This document shows positions 36,486-45,352 of a stretch of DNA of 64,000 nucleotides, piece after piece. This DNA comes from DATBJJ01 sp963750915. Its GTDB lineage: Bacteria > Acidobacteriota > Vicinamibacteria > Vicinamibacterales > 2-12-FULL-66-21. The notes under the pieces are model-generated. The model saw only the letters and a program-made list of their open reading frames with translations, did not search any database and was not told the origin of the DNA. Positions within the stretch are counted from its first letter, which is position 1; each line of letters opens with the position of its first letter. Position numbers and translations under genes: made by a program. The DNA is taken from the NCBI GenBank assembly GCA_963750915.1, contig CAVVSF010000007.1:930001-994000 (forward strand), in the 5' to 3' direction.

Positions 36486-37583
36486 ATGTCCCGCAGAGGC
36501 TTCCTCATCCTCGTCGCCGCGCTGGCGCTCTCGCCTGTGGCGCGGGTGGCGCCGGTCACGCCGCAGGCGCGGCCGACGATCAGCCGCCTGCCGGCGACGC
36601 TGAACGGCCAGGATTTCTGGAAGCTGAGCCTCGAGCTCTCCGAGCCGGACGGGTTCTTCCGCTCCGACAATCTCGTGTCGAACGAGATGTTCATGCAGCG
36701 CGTGATCCCGGAGCTGGTCAAGACGGTGCGGCCCGGGCGCGCCTACCTCGGCGTCGGCCCGGAGCAGAACTTCACCTACATTGCCGCGACCCGCCCGTCG
36801 ATGGCGTTCATCGTCGACGTTCGGCGCGGCAATCTTCACCTTCACCTGCTGTACAAGGCGATCTTCGAGCTGTCGAGCGATCGCGCCGATTTCGTGTCGC
36901 GCCTGTTTTCGATGAAGCGTCCGGCCGGGCTCGGAGCGAAGTCGACGGCGCAGGAGATCTTCGCCGCCTACGACGACGCGCAGCTGCGGCGCGACGAACT
37001 CCACACGCAGAACATCGCCGCCATGCGTGAGCTCTTCAAGACGAAGAAGATCGTGCTGCCGCCTGAAGACTGGGCGCGGATCGAGAGCGTCTACGGCGAG
37101 TTCTTCAGCCGCGGCCTCGATATTCACTACGAAGTCACGCCAGGATCGGCCGGCTCGTTCCCGACCTACGCCGAGCTGATGACGGCCACCGACACCGCCT
37201 CGGTGGCGCGCAGCTTCCTCGCCTCCGAAGAGAACTTTGCCATCGTCCGCGACCTGCAGCGGAAGAATCTGGTCGTGCCAGTGGTCGGCAACTTCGCCGG
37301 AACCAAGGCGATCCGGGCGATAGGCGCCTACCTGAAGAAGCACGGGACGATCGCGGGGACGTTCTACGTCTCGAACGTCGAGCAGTATCTGCTGCGGGAA
37401 GGCATGTTCGAACGCTTCTGCGCCAACGTCGGGACGCTGCCGCTCGATGCGGGCAGCACCTTCATCCGCAGCGAGCGGGGCGGGTTCGGCGGGCGCAGCC
37501 CGCGGGGAACGGGCGGCTTCGGACCAGGCTTCACGTCGCAGCTGCACAACATCCGCGACGAGATGACGAGCTGCGGACGCTAG
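36486..37583 (+). CDS. Conserved secreted protein, possibly LIC_10091-like
   Basis: 365 residues with a Tat-like N-terminus (MSRRGFLILVAALALSP). The body contains SDNLVSNEMFMQRVIPEL (about 58-75), YLGVGPEQNFTYIAATRP (about 90) and FIVDVRRGNLHLHLLYKAIF (about 112). These recall the LIC_10091-type family, which has a methyltransferase-like fold, but the match is from memory and weak. A Gly-rich segment (RGGFGGRSPRGTGG) precedes the end. It is probably co-transcribed with the NIPSNAP gene. Function unknown. Confidence 0.6.
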   Translation: MSRRGFLILVAALALSPVARVAPVTPQARPTISRLPATLNGQDFWKLSLELSEPDGFFRSDNLVSNEMFMQRVIPELVKTVRPGRAYLGVGPEQNFTYIAATRPSMAFIVDVRRGNLHLHLLYKAIFELSSDRADFVSRLFSMKRPAGLGAKSTAQEIFAAYDDAQLRRDELHTQNIAAMRELFKTKKIVLPPEDWARIESVYGEFFSRGLDIHYEVTPGSAGSFPTYAELMTATDTASVARSFLASEENFAIVRDLQRKNLVVPVVGNFAGTKAIRAIGAYLKKHGTIAGTFYVSNVEQYLLREGMFERFCANVGTLPLDAGSTFIRSERGGFGGRSPRGTGGFGPGFTSQLHNIRDEMTSCGR

Positions 37584-37604
37584 CGCCAGCTTAAGGATGA
37601 GCTT

Positions 37605-37643
37605 GGGGACAGTCACTCGGGACAGTCACGAGTGACTGTCCCC
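37605..37643. repeat. REP-like palindrome, family B copy 3, between convergent genes
   Basis: GGGGACAGTCACTCG then GGGACAGTCACG and AGTGACTGTCCCC, with outer AGCTT/GAAGCT pairing. It lies between the stop codons of two convergent genes, ending five bases from the CotH stop, so a bidirectional terminator role is plausible. Confidence 0.9.
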
Positions 37644-37647
37644 GAAG

Positions 37648-39375
37648 CTACGGCGTCGACTTCAGAAGGAACGCGCGGCGCTTCTCGACGAAGCTCCGGA
37701 GGCTGCGCTCGCCGGTCTCGACGTCGTTCTGAAACGCCTCGAAGCTATAGAGCTTGCGCGTGTCGGCCTTGACGTCGGCGGCAATCAGCGCCTGGTAGCG
37801 CTGCACTTTCGGGCCGAGCACCTTCCAGTCCAGCCACTTCTCCGCGATGTCGCGGACGTAACCTTGATAGCGTGCGCGCAGCGCAGGCACCGCCAGCAGC
37901 TTCGAGCGCAGCGGCTTGGTCGAATCGTCGAGGCCGATCATCGGATCGAGCTCGGCGCTGGCGCGGCCAAACCCGCCGCGGCCGCCACCCCGCATGGCGG
38001 GCCCCGGCTGGCCTGGCTGGCCAGCCTGACCGGGCGGCGGTCCAGGCATCCCTGGCGGCGGGCCATCCGGACCGCCGAACCGCATGCCTCCCCCCGGAGG
38101 CCCGAACCCGCGTCCGGCGCCCTCGTCGGCCAGCCCCTCGTTGAGATCGTGCGGCACGACGTGGAACTTGCCCTTCGGATCCTGGTAGATGCTGTAGTCG
38201 CTGGCGCGCGCCCAGTAACCGTCACTGTTGACGAGCGCGACTTCGAGAGCGAGGAACTTGAGGACGCCGTCCACGTCGAGCACCGGTGCCAGTGCCGCCT
38301 CGAGCTTGTCGGCCGGCGTCTCGTTCAGCACCTTGAACATCGCGATGAGGTCTGACCAGGACTTCGTCGTGTCTTTCGTCTTGATCTCGTAGATTCGCTT
38401 GTAGGTTGCGGGATCGTCGCCGAGATACTCCATGCCGCCGCGGCCGCCCGGGCTGCCCGGCACCTTCCAGCGGGCGCCGTCCGTGCTCTTGAAATAGTCG
38501 CGGGTGAAGTCCTTGTTGAACTGCTCGGCGCTGACGTAGACGCCCCAGCTCTCGCCGTTGATGACGACGCGGACGAAGTTCGCCTTTGGCGTCGGGATGT
38601 AGTGCCGGGCGATCTCGGAATAGAGCACCGTGCGCATGAAGGTCGCGTCGCCGTTCGCGTTCAGCAGGTTGAGCGTCCGGTGGCCGCCGATCTCCTGCTT
38701 CTCGATCGCGTAATCGAACGACAGGTTGAGCGAGCGCTTCAGGCTTTCCGGCACCATCATGTAGGACGACGCGCCGCGGAAGTGGACGCCGACTTCCTTG
38801 TAGGTCTTGCCGTCGACCGTCACCAGCGCCGGCACTTCGACGTCGGTGTTGTGGAAGGCCGCGAGCTCCTGCTCCCAGTCGCCGTTCTCGAACTGGAGGA
38901 AGATCGTGCGCAGCGTGCCGATGTCATAGAGCGGTTCGCTCGAGTACGACTTCACGTCCGCCGGTGTCAGCCGGGCGCCGGGCGAACCCGACTCGATCCG
39001 TCCGACGCCGGGGCCGCCCGGGCCGCCGCGGCGCCCGAAGCCGCGCCGTCCGGTACCCTCGGCCGCCAGCGCTTCACGCGCGGCCTTCCGTTCCGCGGTG
39101 TCGAGCCGCTTGTCTCCGTTCTTGTCGAACATGCCGACGACCTTGCGCTCCTCGCCGCCAAAGCCGCCGCGGCCGCCGAAACCCATCGGCGGTGGTCCCT
39201 GCGGTCCGCCCGGCGGCGGTGTCGGCGGCTGACCCGGCTGGACGGCCTGCGCGCGCGCCGGCACGCCGACGGTCACGCTCAGCAGGAAGTAGCCGCCGAG
39301 CCCGGCGACGATGCCGAGAAGAAGCGCCTGCGCCATCGTCATCAAAAGGCCGCCGCGATTGAGTTGGTTCTGCAT
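37648..39375 (-). CDS. CotH-family kinase-like secreted protein with EF-hand
   Basis: 575 residues. One N-terminal membrane segment (LLLGIVAGLGGYFLLSVTVG) is followed by a Pro/Gly-rich linker, an EF-hand-like loop (DKNGDKRLDTAERKAA, about 84-99) and a CotH domain: VHFRGASSYMMVP (about 200), INGESWGVYVSAEQFNKDF (about 277) and VVPHDLNEGLADEG (about 400). A low-complexity PPGMPGPPPGQ insert interrupts the domain near 430. CotH proteins are atypical kinases of secreted proteins. It is the third gene of a VTC-DUF4956-CotH operon; an AGGA site lies seven bases before the ATG. Confidence 0.87.
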   Translation of the reverse strand: MQNQLNRGGLLMTMAQALLLGIVAGLGGYFLLSVTVGVPARAQAVQPGQPPTPPPGGPQGPPPMGFGGRGGFGGEERKVVGMFDKNGDKRLDTAERKAAREALAAEGTGRRGFGRRGGPGGPGVGRIESGSPGARLTPADVKSYSSEPLYDIGTLRTIFLQFENGDWEQELAAFHNTDVEVPALVTVDGKTYKEVGVHFRGASSYMMVPESLKRSLNLSFDYAIEKQEIGGHRTLNLLNANGDATFMRTVLYSEIARHYIPTPKANFVRVVINGESWGVYVSAEQFNKDFTRDYFKSTDGARWKVPGSPGGRGGMEYLGDDPATYKRIYEIKTKDTTKSWSDLIAMFKVLNETPADKLEAALAPVLDVDGVLKFLALEVALVNSDGYWARASDYSIYQDPKGKFHVVPHDLNEGLADEGAGRGFGPPGGGMRFGGPDGPPPGMPGPPPGQAGQPGQPGPAMRGGGRGGFGRASAELDPMIGLDDSTKPLRSKLLAVPALRARYQGYVRDIAEKWLDWKVLGPKVQRYQALIAADVKADTRKLYSFEAFQNDVETGERSLRSFVEKRRAFLLKSTP

Positions 39376-39388
39376 TGGTGGTTCCTGT

Positions 39389-40069
39389 TCATTCGTCGCC
39401 GTTGACGCGCGTCAGCGTCACTGTCTGCACGCCGTCGACGCGATTCAGCATCCTCACGAGCTCGGTCGCCGAGTCCTCGCTCCGCAGTTCCGTCCGGTAC
39501 GACATCTCGAGCGCCATGCCCTTCCCCGCCGTCGACATGCCCGCCAGCTGGCGCGTCCTCGCGTGCGCGTCCAGGGCCGGCTTCACCAGCGCTTCGGGGT
39601 CGTGGCCCAGGCCGACCCTGACCTGGAGCAGGTAGGGGCCGTATCGATCGACGGTCGCGTGCCGGCGGGTCATCAACCAGGCCGCCAGGCCAACGACGAG
39701 GACGCCGCTGATGGCAACCTCGGGATGGCTCGCGCCGACAGCCATGCCGACGGCGACCGAGAAAATGACGAACGCGGTGTCCTGAGTGTCGCGGACGACG
39801 GTGCGAAACCGGACGATCGACAGCGCGCCGACGAGGCTGAACGCGCGGGCGACGTTGTCGCCGATCACCTGCGTCACCATCGCGATCAGGATCGACAGGA
39901 GCACCAGCGTCACCGTGAACGACGGGGACGCTTCACCCGTCCCCCGGGTCCGACGGTAGACGAACGCGACGGCGCCGCCGAAGAACAACGCCGCGAGCAG
40001 CCGTCCAAGGACGACGAGCGGAGGCGCCGCCGCCGGATCGGTGAACGCGGTGCGGAAGAACTCAGGCAT
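39389..40069 (-). CDS. DUF4956 membrane protein
   Basis: 226 residues. About four hydrophobic helices (FFGGAVAFVYRRT, TLVLLSILIAMVTQVIGDN, FSVAVGMAVGASHPEVAIS) surround the family hallmark ARAFSLVGALSIVRFRTVVRD (broken here at GAL). A cytoplasmic ferredoxin-like C-terminal domain follows (RTELRSEDSATELVRMLN). DUF4956 genes are commonly next to VTC-domain and CotH genes, as here. I chose ATG 40069 (MPEFF), which overlaps the VTC gene end by eight bases. Biochemical role unknown; coupling to polyphosphate or cell-surface modification is inferred from context. Confidence 0.85.
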   Translation of the reverse strand: MPEFFRTAFTDPAAAPPLVVLGRLLAALFFGGAVAFVYRRTRGTGEASPSFTVTLVLLSILIAMVTQVIGDNVARAFSLVGALSIVRFRTVVRDTQDTAFVIFSVAVGMAVGASHPEVAISGVLVVGLAAWLMTRRHATVDRYGPYLLQVRVGLGHDPEALVKPALDAHARTRQLAGMSTAGKGMALEMSYRTELRSEDSATELVRMLNRVDGVQTVTLTRVNGDE

Positions 40070-40805
40070 GGATCGATTCCGCGCCGCCGCTCGACGCCGA
40101 AGCAATCGCGCCGGTTTCGAGCGTCCGGAGAGCCGTCAGCGACAGGCGGTACTTCGAGGCGGCCTGCGGGTTGAGCGCGAACTCTTCCGCCAGGCGGCGG
40201 AAGATCGCCGGCGCGACGCCGCGGTACTTGAGCTCGAGGATTGCCTGGCCGGGCAGCACCGGCATCTTCACGCTCTCGGCGAACGATGCGTCGCGCGCGA
40301 GGTGCACCGACAAATCGGAATCGAGCGTCAACCGCACCAGCTCGCCGTCGCTCGTCGACTGCCGGGCGGTCCGGTGATAACTGACCTGGCACACGGGCTG
40401 GAGCTGGCGCGCGGCAACCCGCTGCGCGAACCATTGCCCCGGCCACCCCTGATCCGTCGGCCCGCCCCAGACCAGCGGAACCGTCGCCAGCGGCACCCTG
40501 GTCCGGCGCTTGGCCAGCGCCGCCGGCTGGCGCAGCTTCCGCTCGAGGAAGACGGTGTCGTCGCTGCCGTAGCGCCGAATCCGGTACTTGCTCCGGCCGA
40601 ACGAGCCCCGCCGATGGAACACGTCGGCGCCAGCGGTATCCAGATAGACGCTCGTCGTTTGGTACTCGTCGCCGAACGAGCCATGGCCGTGGAGATCGGC
40701 GGCGAGATTGGTCCGAGCCCACTCCCGAACTCGCGCCGCGAGGTCGCTTGAAATGACGAACTTGATCTCCGACGCGTTGGATCGAACCTCGCGGCTGTGT
40801 GGCAT
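40062..40805 (-). CDS. VTC-domain polyphosphate polymerase-like protein
   Basis: 247 residues with VTC tunnel-fold motifs: SEIKFVISSDLAARV near the start (the ExK of EIKF), SVYLDTAGADVFHRRG (about 62), KYRIRRYGSDDTVFLERKLR (about 83-102; the RxR and ExK pairs) and ILELKYRG (about 198). The Arg/Lys/Glu set lines the triphosphate tunnel. Eukaryotic VTC4 makes polyphosphate from ATP; bacterial homologues are less studied. I chose ATG 40805, as the longer frame runs through a repeat. It heads the VTC-DUF4956-CotH operon. Confidence 0.85.
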   Translation of the reverse strand: MPHSREVRSNASEIKFVISSDLAARVREWARTNLAADLHGHGSFGDEYQTTSVYLDTAGADVFHRRGSFGRSKYRIRRYGSDDTVFLERKLRQPAALAKRRTRVPLATVPLVWGGPTDQGWPGQWFAQRVAARQLQPVCQVSYHRTARQSTSDGELVRLTLDSDLSVHLARDASFAESVKMPVLPGQAILELKYRGVAPAIFRRLAEEFALNPQAASKYRLSLTALRTLETGAIASASSGGAESIHA

Positions 40806-40902
40806 GTCGCAGGTAGGATACGGGCCGGGAAGGCCGACAGACACACGGAAGTTACACGAACGACATGTTTTCACCGGCCTGCCACGGGTTTGCCACAGAT
40901 CC

Positions 40903-41009
40903 GGGACTCGGGGCTCGGGGTTCGGGGCTCGAAAAAGAACACCGCTCCTCATGGGGCGACTAGGATCAGCGAGCTCTTCGAGCCCCGAGCCCCGAACCCC
41001 GAGCCCCGG
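40903..41009. repeat. Heptad inverted repeat, family A-prime copy 2
   Basis: GGGACTCG, GGGCTCG, GGGTTCG and GGGCTCG words face CGAGCCC, CGAGCCC, CGAACCC and CGAGCCC words across a 50-base spacer. It lies between the serine hydrolase stop and the VTC gene start, both on the minus strand. Confidence 0.92.
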
Positions 41010-41021
41010 CTCTTTAAGGCC

Positions 41022-42035
41022 CTACCTCTCGACCGGCCGGACGACGTGGGCGGAGATCAGGTCGAACAGCTGGCGGCGGTGGCCGTAGCGCTCGTCGCTG
41101 ACTGACGTCGAGGACGTCGCAACGACGACGAGGTCGAGATCGCGAAAGAACATGATGTACTGCCCGCCGAAGCCCCAGGCGAAGCAGGTCTGGCGGCCGC
41201 CCACCTCCGACGTCCACCAGCCGTATCCGTAATGCCGGTCGGAGTTCCATCGCGACGTCGTCCGCGGCACGCACGACGTCTCGACCCACGCGCGCGGCAC
41301 CACCTGACGCCCCCTGGCCATTCCCCCGCGCAGGTACAGCTCGCCGATCGACACCATCTGGCGCGGCGTCATCAGCATCTCGTTGCCGCCGAAGTAGATG
41401 CCCTGGGGATCGCGCGGCCACTGCGCCAGCGAGAAGCCGAGCGGTTTCGCGAGCCACTCCTGCGCCAGGTGCCAGGTGCTGGTCTTCGCCGCCTTGGTGA
41501 GGATGGCCGACAGCAGGTGGCTGGTGCCGGTGCTGTACTCCATGCCGGCGCCGGGCTCGGCGACGATCGGGCGATCGAGCGCGTAGCGCACCCAGTTGCG
41601 GCTGCTGACCCACGCCCCGTAATTGCCGCCGCTCGTCGACTCGAGGCCCGACCTCATCGTCAGGAGATCCTCGACCGTGATCGCCAGCTTGCGTTTGTCG
41701 GCGGACTTCTTCAGCTCCGGGAACCACGTGGCGATTGGCTCGCGCACGCTCTTAATGAGCCCCTTGTCGATGGCGATGCCGACGAGCGCGGCAATGATGC
41801 TCTTCGACGCCGACTTCACGTTCGCGAGGCGCGTTGCGCTGCGCCCTTGGGCGTAGTACTCGACGACCAGCTCGCCGCGCCAGCTGACGAGCAGGCTGTG
41901 GAGCTGCGGCAGCGCGGCCGCGGCGCGGGCGGCGCCCGAAAAATCTGGATCGCGCGGCGATGGCTGCGCCTGAAGGCGACCGGCAATCGCCGTCAGCGCC
42001 GAGACGGCGAGGATCAGGGCGCCGAGCCGCTTCAC
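41022..42035 (-). CDS. Serine hydrolase of the beta-lactamase (class C/PBP) fold
   Basis: 337 residues with a signal peptide (MKRLGALILAVSALTAIAG). The catalytic SxxK is SASK (about 76-79, NVKSASKSIIAAL) and the YxN-like motif is YST (about 168, AGMEYSTGTSHLL). A C-terminal GWWTSEV plus WGFGGQYIMF matches the usual HxG-equivalent region, with Gly-Gly. Such enzymes are esterases, D-aminopeptidases or peptidoglycan hydrolases more often than beta-lactamases. Its start overlaps the end of the FAD oxidase gene by four bases, so they share a transcript. Confidence 0.87.
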   Translation of the reverse strand: MKRLGALILAVSALTAIAGRLQAQPSPRDPDFSGAARAAAALPQLHSLLVSWRGELVVEYYAQGRSATRLANVKSASKSIIAALVGIAIDKGLIKSVREPIATWFPELKKSADKRKLAITVEDLLTMRSGLESTSGGNYGAWVSSRNWVRYALDRPIVAEPGAGMEYSTGTSHLLSAILTKAAKTSTWHLAQEWLAKPLGFSLAQWPRDPQGIYFGGNEMLMTPRQMVSIGELYLRGGMARGRQVVPRAWVETSCVPRTTSRWNSDRHYGYGWWTSEVGGRQTCFAWGFGGQYIMFFRDLDLVVVATSSTSVSDERYGHRRQLFDLISAHVVRPVER

Positions 42036-43405
42036 AGGATCTTTCCGGGGTTCATGATCCCCTTGGGATCGAGCGCGTGCTTGATGGCCCTCATCGTCTC
42101 GACGGCGTCGCCGTGCTCCTTTGCCAGGTAGTTCATCTTGCCGATGCCGACGCCGTGCTCACCCGAGCACGTGCCGCCCATCTCGATCGCGCGCGTCACC
42201 AGCCGCGCGTTCAGGCGCTGCGCCTCCGCCATCTCTTCAGGGGAATCGGGGTCGACGAGATAGAGCATGTGAAAGTTGCCGTCGCCGACGTGACCAACGA
42301 GCGTCCCCGTCAGCGTCGATTCGTCCAGGTCCCGCTTGGATGCGACGATGCAGTCGGCGAGACGCGAGATCGGCACGCAGGCATCCGTGCTCCAGGCCTT
42401 GGCGCCGGGGCGCAGCGCCAGCGAGGCGAAGTAGGCATCGTGCCGCGCCCGCCACAGCCGCGCCCGATCCTCGGGGCGGGTCACCCAGGTAAAATTCGAG
42501 CCGCCGTACTCGACGGCGAGCGGCTGGACGGTTTCGGCCTGTTCCTGGACATCACGATCCGTGTGGCCGTGGAACTCGAAGAACAGCGTCGGCTGCACGG
42601 GGTAGGCCAGCCTGGCGTGCCGATTCACGGCGTCCATCTGGACCTCGTCGAGGAGCTCGATCCGGGCGACTGGGACGCCGAGCTGAATCGTCGCGATCAC
42701 CGTCTTGACCGCGGCCTCTATCGACGGAAAGCTGCAGACGGCGGCCGCGACAGCTTCTGGCAGCGGCTGCAGCCGCAGGATGATCTCGGTGATGACGCCG
42801 AGCGTGCCCTCGGACGCGACAAACAGGCGCGTGAGATCGTAGCCCGCCGACGACTTGCGGGCGCGGCCGCCGGTGGTAATGACGCGGCCGTCTGCCAGCA
42901 CGACGGTCAGGCCGCGCACGTTCTCGCGCATGGTGCCATAGCGGACCGCGGTCGTCCCCGACGCGCCGGTCGCCGTCATGCCGCCGAGCGTCGCGTCGGC
43001 GCCGGGATCGACGAAGAAGGTCAGGCCGGTGTTCTCGAGATGCTTCGCGAGCTGGCGGTGCGTGACGCCGGCCTCGACCGTGGCGTCGAGATCCTCGACG
43101 CTGACGCGAAGGATCCGGTTCATGCGCGAGAGGTCGATGCAGACGCCGCCGTGCAGCGCGAGCACCTGCCCTTCGAGCGACGTTCCAGCACCGAATGGTA
43201 CGATGGGCACTTCCCGGCCGGCGCAGAGCCGAACGATCGCGCTGACTTCGTCGGTCGATACCGGGAACGCGACGAGGTCGGGAGCCGCGGGCGTGTGATA
43301 CGACTCGCCGTGGCTATGATGGTCACGGATCGCCGCGGCCGCGGTCACGCGGTCGCCGAGCAGCTCACGGAGCGCTTCGAGGAGCTCGTCGGTTCGGGCA
43401 GTCAC
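42032..43405 (-). CDS. FAD-linked oxidase (GlcD/D-lactate dehydrogenase type)
   Basis: 457 residues. The PCMH-type FAD domain has VPIVPFGAGTSLEGQV (about 66), GLTFFVDPGADATLGGM (about 128), TGASGTTAVRYGTMRENV and GTLGVITEIILRL (about 200). The C-terminal domain ends with the metal/substrate motif HVGDGNFH (about 374) and CSGEHGVGIGK (about 411). These oxidise D-2-hydroxy acids such as D-lactate or glycolate and pass electrons to the membrane chain. The partner GlcE/GlcF genes are not adjacent, so a single-subunit D-lactate dehydrogenase is more likely. Confidence 0.92.
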   Translation of the reverse strand: MTARTDELLEALRELLGDRVTAAAAIRDHHSHGESYHTPAAPDLVAFPVSTDEVSAIVRLCAGREVPIVPFGAGTSLEGQVLALHGGVCIDLSRMNRILRVSVEDLDATVEAGVTHRQLAKHLENTGLTFFVDPGADATLGGMTATGASGTTAVRYGTMRENVRGLTVVLADGRVITTGGRARKSSAGYDLTRLFVASEGTLGVITEIILRLQPLPEAVAAAVCSFPSIEAAVKTVIATIQLGVPVARIELLDEVQMDAVNRHARLAYPVQPTLFFEFHGHTDRDVQEQAETVQPLAVEYGGSNFTWVTRPEDRARLWRARHDAYFASLALRPGAKAWSTDACVPISRLADCIVASKRDLDESTLTGTLVGHVGDGNFHMLYLVDPDSPEEMAEAQRLNARLVTRAIEMGGTCSGEHGVGIGKMNYLAKEHGDAVETMRAIKHALDPKGIMNPGKIL

Positions 43406-43467
43406 CCGTGAATCGTAGCACCGGCTGAGGTGCCGATTCGGGACGCTATTTTGCAGAGTTCCGCTTT

Positions 43468-43908
43468 ATGAAACGCGCCAAATCGACAGAGCGCAAGCCC
43501 CGGGCGAAACGTCCAAAGCCCAAGGGCCCGGCAACGAATCCGCCGACGCGAAAGATCGCCGGCGTCGCGGATCCGAACGCGCCAATCGTCGAGTGGTCGA
43601 CACGCGATCCGGCCCTCATCCGCAAGTGGGCCCGGCTCCACGAGGCCGAGCCGGCCACCGGTGAAGCGACCTCCTCCGGCAGAGCCTCGTCGATGCGGGT
43701 CGACGACGGCGGATCGGGGCTGCGGTTCAACTTTCCGGGAGCGGGCCGCTTCCGTGAAATCTCGTGGGATGAGTGGTTCGAGCATTTCGGCCGCCACGAT
43801 CTCGTCTTCGTCTGTGACGACCCCGACGGCGAGAGTTCGCCGGGCGCACACTACCGTCTCGTCCACGCCGACGAAGTGCGCCATGAGGACGAGACGGACC
43901 CCGACTGA
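43468..43908 (+). CDS. Unrecognised small protein with basic N-terminus
   Basis: 146 residues. A Lys/Arg/Pro-rich tail (about 1-30, KRAKSTERKPRAKRPKPK) leads to an acidic, Trp-containing body (IVEWSTRDPALIRKWARLHE, then REISWDEWFEHFGRHDLVFV) with the pattern of small DUF-type proteins. No signal peptide or membrane helix. The codon use matches neighbouring genes, so I take it as real. Convergent with the small lipoprotein-like gene three bases away. Function unknown; the basic tail might bind nucleic acid. Confidence 0.6.
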   Translation: MKRAKSTERKPRAKRPKPKGPATNPPTRKIAGVADPNAPIVEWSTRDPALIRKWARLHEAEPATGEATSSGRASSMRVDDGGSGLRFNFPGAGRFREISWDEWFEHFGRHDLVFVCDDPDGESSPGAHYRLVHADEVRHEDETDPD

Positions 43909-43911
43909 CCG

Positions 43912-44082
43912 TCAGGTGCGCGAACGGCCGAACAACATGAAGATGGCACCGACGACGACCACGGCTATGAGGATGCCTACCCACATCCCCGCCTTGAAGA
44001 TCCCCTCGATCGCCTGACATCCCGACGACGTCATCGCCAGCAGTACCAGAAGTTGCAGACGCAACAACATGTTACGGGTCAC
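43912..44082 (-). CDS. Small lipoprotein-like membrane peptide
   Basis: 56 residues from GTG 44082, which has AGGAGG five bases upstream. A hydrophobic start (LLRLQLLVLLAM) is followed by a lipobox-like TSSGC (Cys about 22), a short spacer and a strong membrane helix (WVGILIAVVVVGAIFML), ending in a basic tail (FGRSRT). Likely a membrane-anchored lipoprotein or bitopic peptide. The longer frame to 44208 runs into a palindrome and lacks support. Function unknown. Confidence 0.65.
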   Translation of the reverse strand: MTRNMLLRLQLLVLLAMTSSGCQAIEGIFKAGMWVGILIAVVVVGAIFMLFGRSRT

Positions 44083-44196
44083 GATAGCCTCCTGTCGGCC
44101 GGCGGCACCTGCCGCCTGGCGTCCGGCATCATCAATCACAGCAAAGCCGGATCCAGTGGCGCCGGCCGGCCGTGGTAGTGTCTTGCCACAGATTTC

Positions 44197-44235
44197 GGGG
44201 ACAGTCACTGGGGACAGTCACGAGTGACTGTCCCC
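44197..44235. repeat. REP-like palindrome, family B copy 4
   Basis: GGGGACAGTCACTGGGGACAGTCACG with the return arm AGTGACTGTCCCC lies 54 bases upstream of the esterase start codon, between divergent genes. It matches copies 1-3. Confidence 0.92.
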
Positions 44236-44288
44236 GGGCATCCGCGCGCAGTTCCCGGCGCCCGCGGTCCTATCGGAGGCAGCAGTTG

Positions 44289-45323
44289 ATGCGACGAACA
44301 GTCACCCTCAGCGCGATCCTGGCAACCGCAGTTGTCGTGGCGCCGTCAGGCTCGACGCAAGCCACGCCGCAGCCGCCGCCGACCCAGGCGCCGCCCGCCG
44401 CGCCGTCTGCAACGCTGTCGCCTGACCTGCACTACCGTCTGGGTCCGGACTCTCTCGCGCAGGAGGGAGTTCCCAAGGGAGAGGTCCGCGGCCCCTTCAC
44501 GCTGCCGAGCCAGGCGTACCCGGGGACGCAGCACACCTACTGGGTCTACGTCCCGGCCCAGTACGACGCGTCGAGGCCGGCCAGCCTGATGATCTTCAAC
44601 GATGGCCAGGCGTTCATGAACATGGAAGGCGATCTGCGGGTCCCGAACGTGTTCGACAACCTCATTCACCGCCGCGAGCTGCCGGTGATGCTGTCGGTGT
44701 TCATCAACCCCGGACGGACGCCCGAACAGCCCGAGCCCACGCCGCAGGAGTGGGGGGACAAGACGACGAACCGCCCGACCGAGTACAACTCGCTCGACGA
44801 TCGCTACGCCCGCGTCATCGTCGACGAACTGATGCCGGCGCTGACCAAGGAATACAACATCTCGAAGGAGCCGGAGCAGCGCGGCATCGGCGGCGCCAGT
44901 TCCGGCGCGATCGCGGCGTTCACAGTGGCGTGGGAGCGGCCGAACGAGTTCCGCAAGGTGCTCAGCCTGATCGGCAGCTTCGTCAACCTGCGCGGCGGCG
45001 ACGCCTACGCCGACCTCGTCAGCAAGAGCGAGAAGAAGCCGCTGCGCATCTACCTGCAGGACGGCCGCAACGACAACCGCGGCGTCGGCCGCGGCGGCAG
45101 CTACGATCCGCGCCGCGACTGGTTCCTCCAGAACGTGCGGCTCAAGGACGCGCTGGCCGAGAAGGGCTACGACCTGAACTACCAGTGGGGCATCGGCCGG
45201 CACAGCCAGAAGCACGGCGGCATGGTGCTGCCGGACATGATGCGCTGGCTGTGGCGCGACCACGCCGTGTCGACCGACGTCAACGACGCCGTCGAGCGCG
45301 GCTTCAACGCAGGAAAGAAATAG
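44289..45323 (+). CDS. Secreted enterochelin-esterase-like alpha/beta hydrolase
   Basis: 344 residues. The signal peptide (MRRTVTLSAILATAVVVAPSG) and a Pro/Ala-rich linker precede the esterase D/enterochelin-esterase-like domain: TYWVYVPAQYDASRPASLMI (about 85), a nucleophile elbow GGASSGAIAAF (about 198-208, Ser at the centre) and a late His (GIGRHSQKHGG, about 302). Such enzymes cleave esters in the periplasm, including acyl-sugars and siderophores. I chose ATG 44289, with GGAGG 10 bases upstream. A family E repeat follows the stop. Confidence 0.85.
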   Translation: MRRTVTLSAILATAVVVAPSGSTQATPQPPPTQAPPAAPSATLSPDLHYRLGPDSLAQEGVPKGEVRGPFTLPSQAYPGTQHTYWVYVPAQYDASRPASLMIFNDGQAFMNMEGDLRVPNVFDNLIHRRELPVMLSVFINPGRTPEQPEPTPQEWGDKTTNRPTEYNSLDDRYARVIVDELMPALTKEYNISKEPEQRGIGGASSGAIAAFTVAWERPNEFRKVLSLIGSFVNLRGGDAYADLVSKSEKKPLRIYLQDGRNDNRGVGRGGSYDPRRDWFLQNVRLKDALAEKGYDLNYQWGIGRHSQKHGGMVLPDMMRWLWRDHAVSTDVNDAVERGFNAGKK

Positions 45324-45352
45324 CTGATAGCTGACAGCTGATGGTGTGAGCT
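45322..45352. repeat. Family E repeat copy 3 (short)
   Basis: AGCTGAT, AGCTGAC, AGCTGAT heptads followed by a GTGTGAGCT return fill the 27-base gap between the convergent esterase and sdhB stop codons, overlapping both ends. Confidence 0.8.

Noticed and set aside
41022..42035. Beta-lactamase (resistance) gene
   Set aside because: The SxxK serine hydrolase fold is shared with many esterases and peptidases; no resistance context and coupling to an oxidase gene argue against it.
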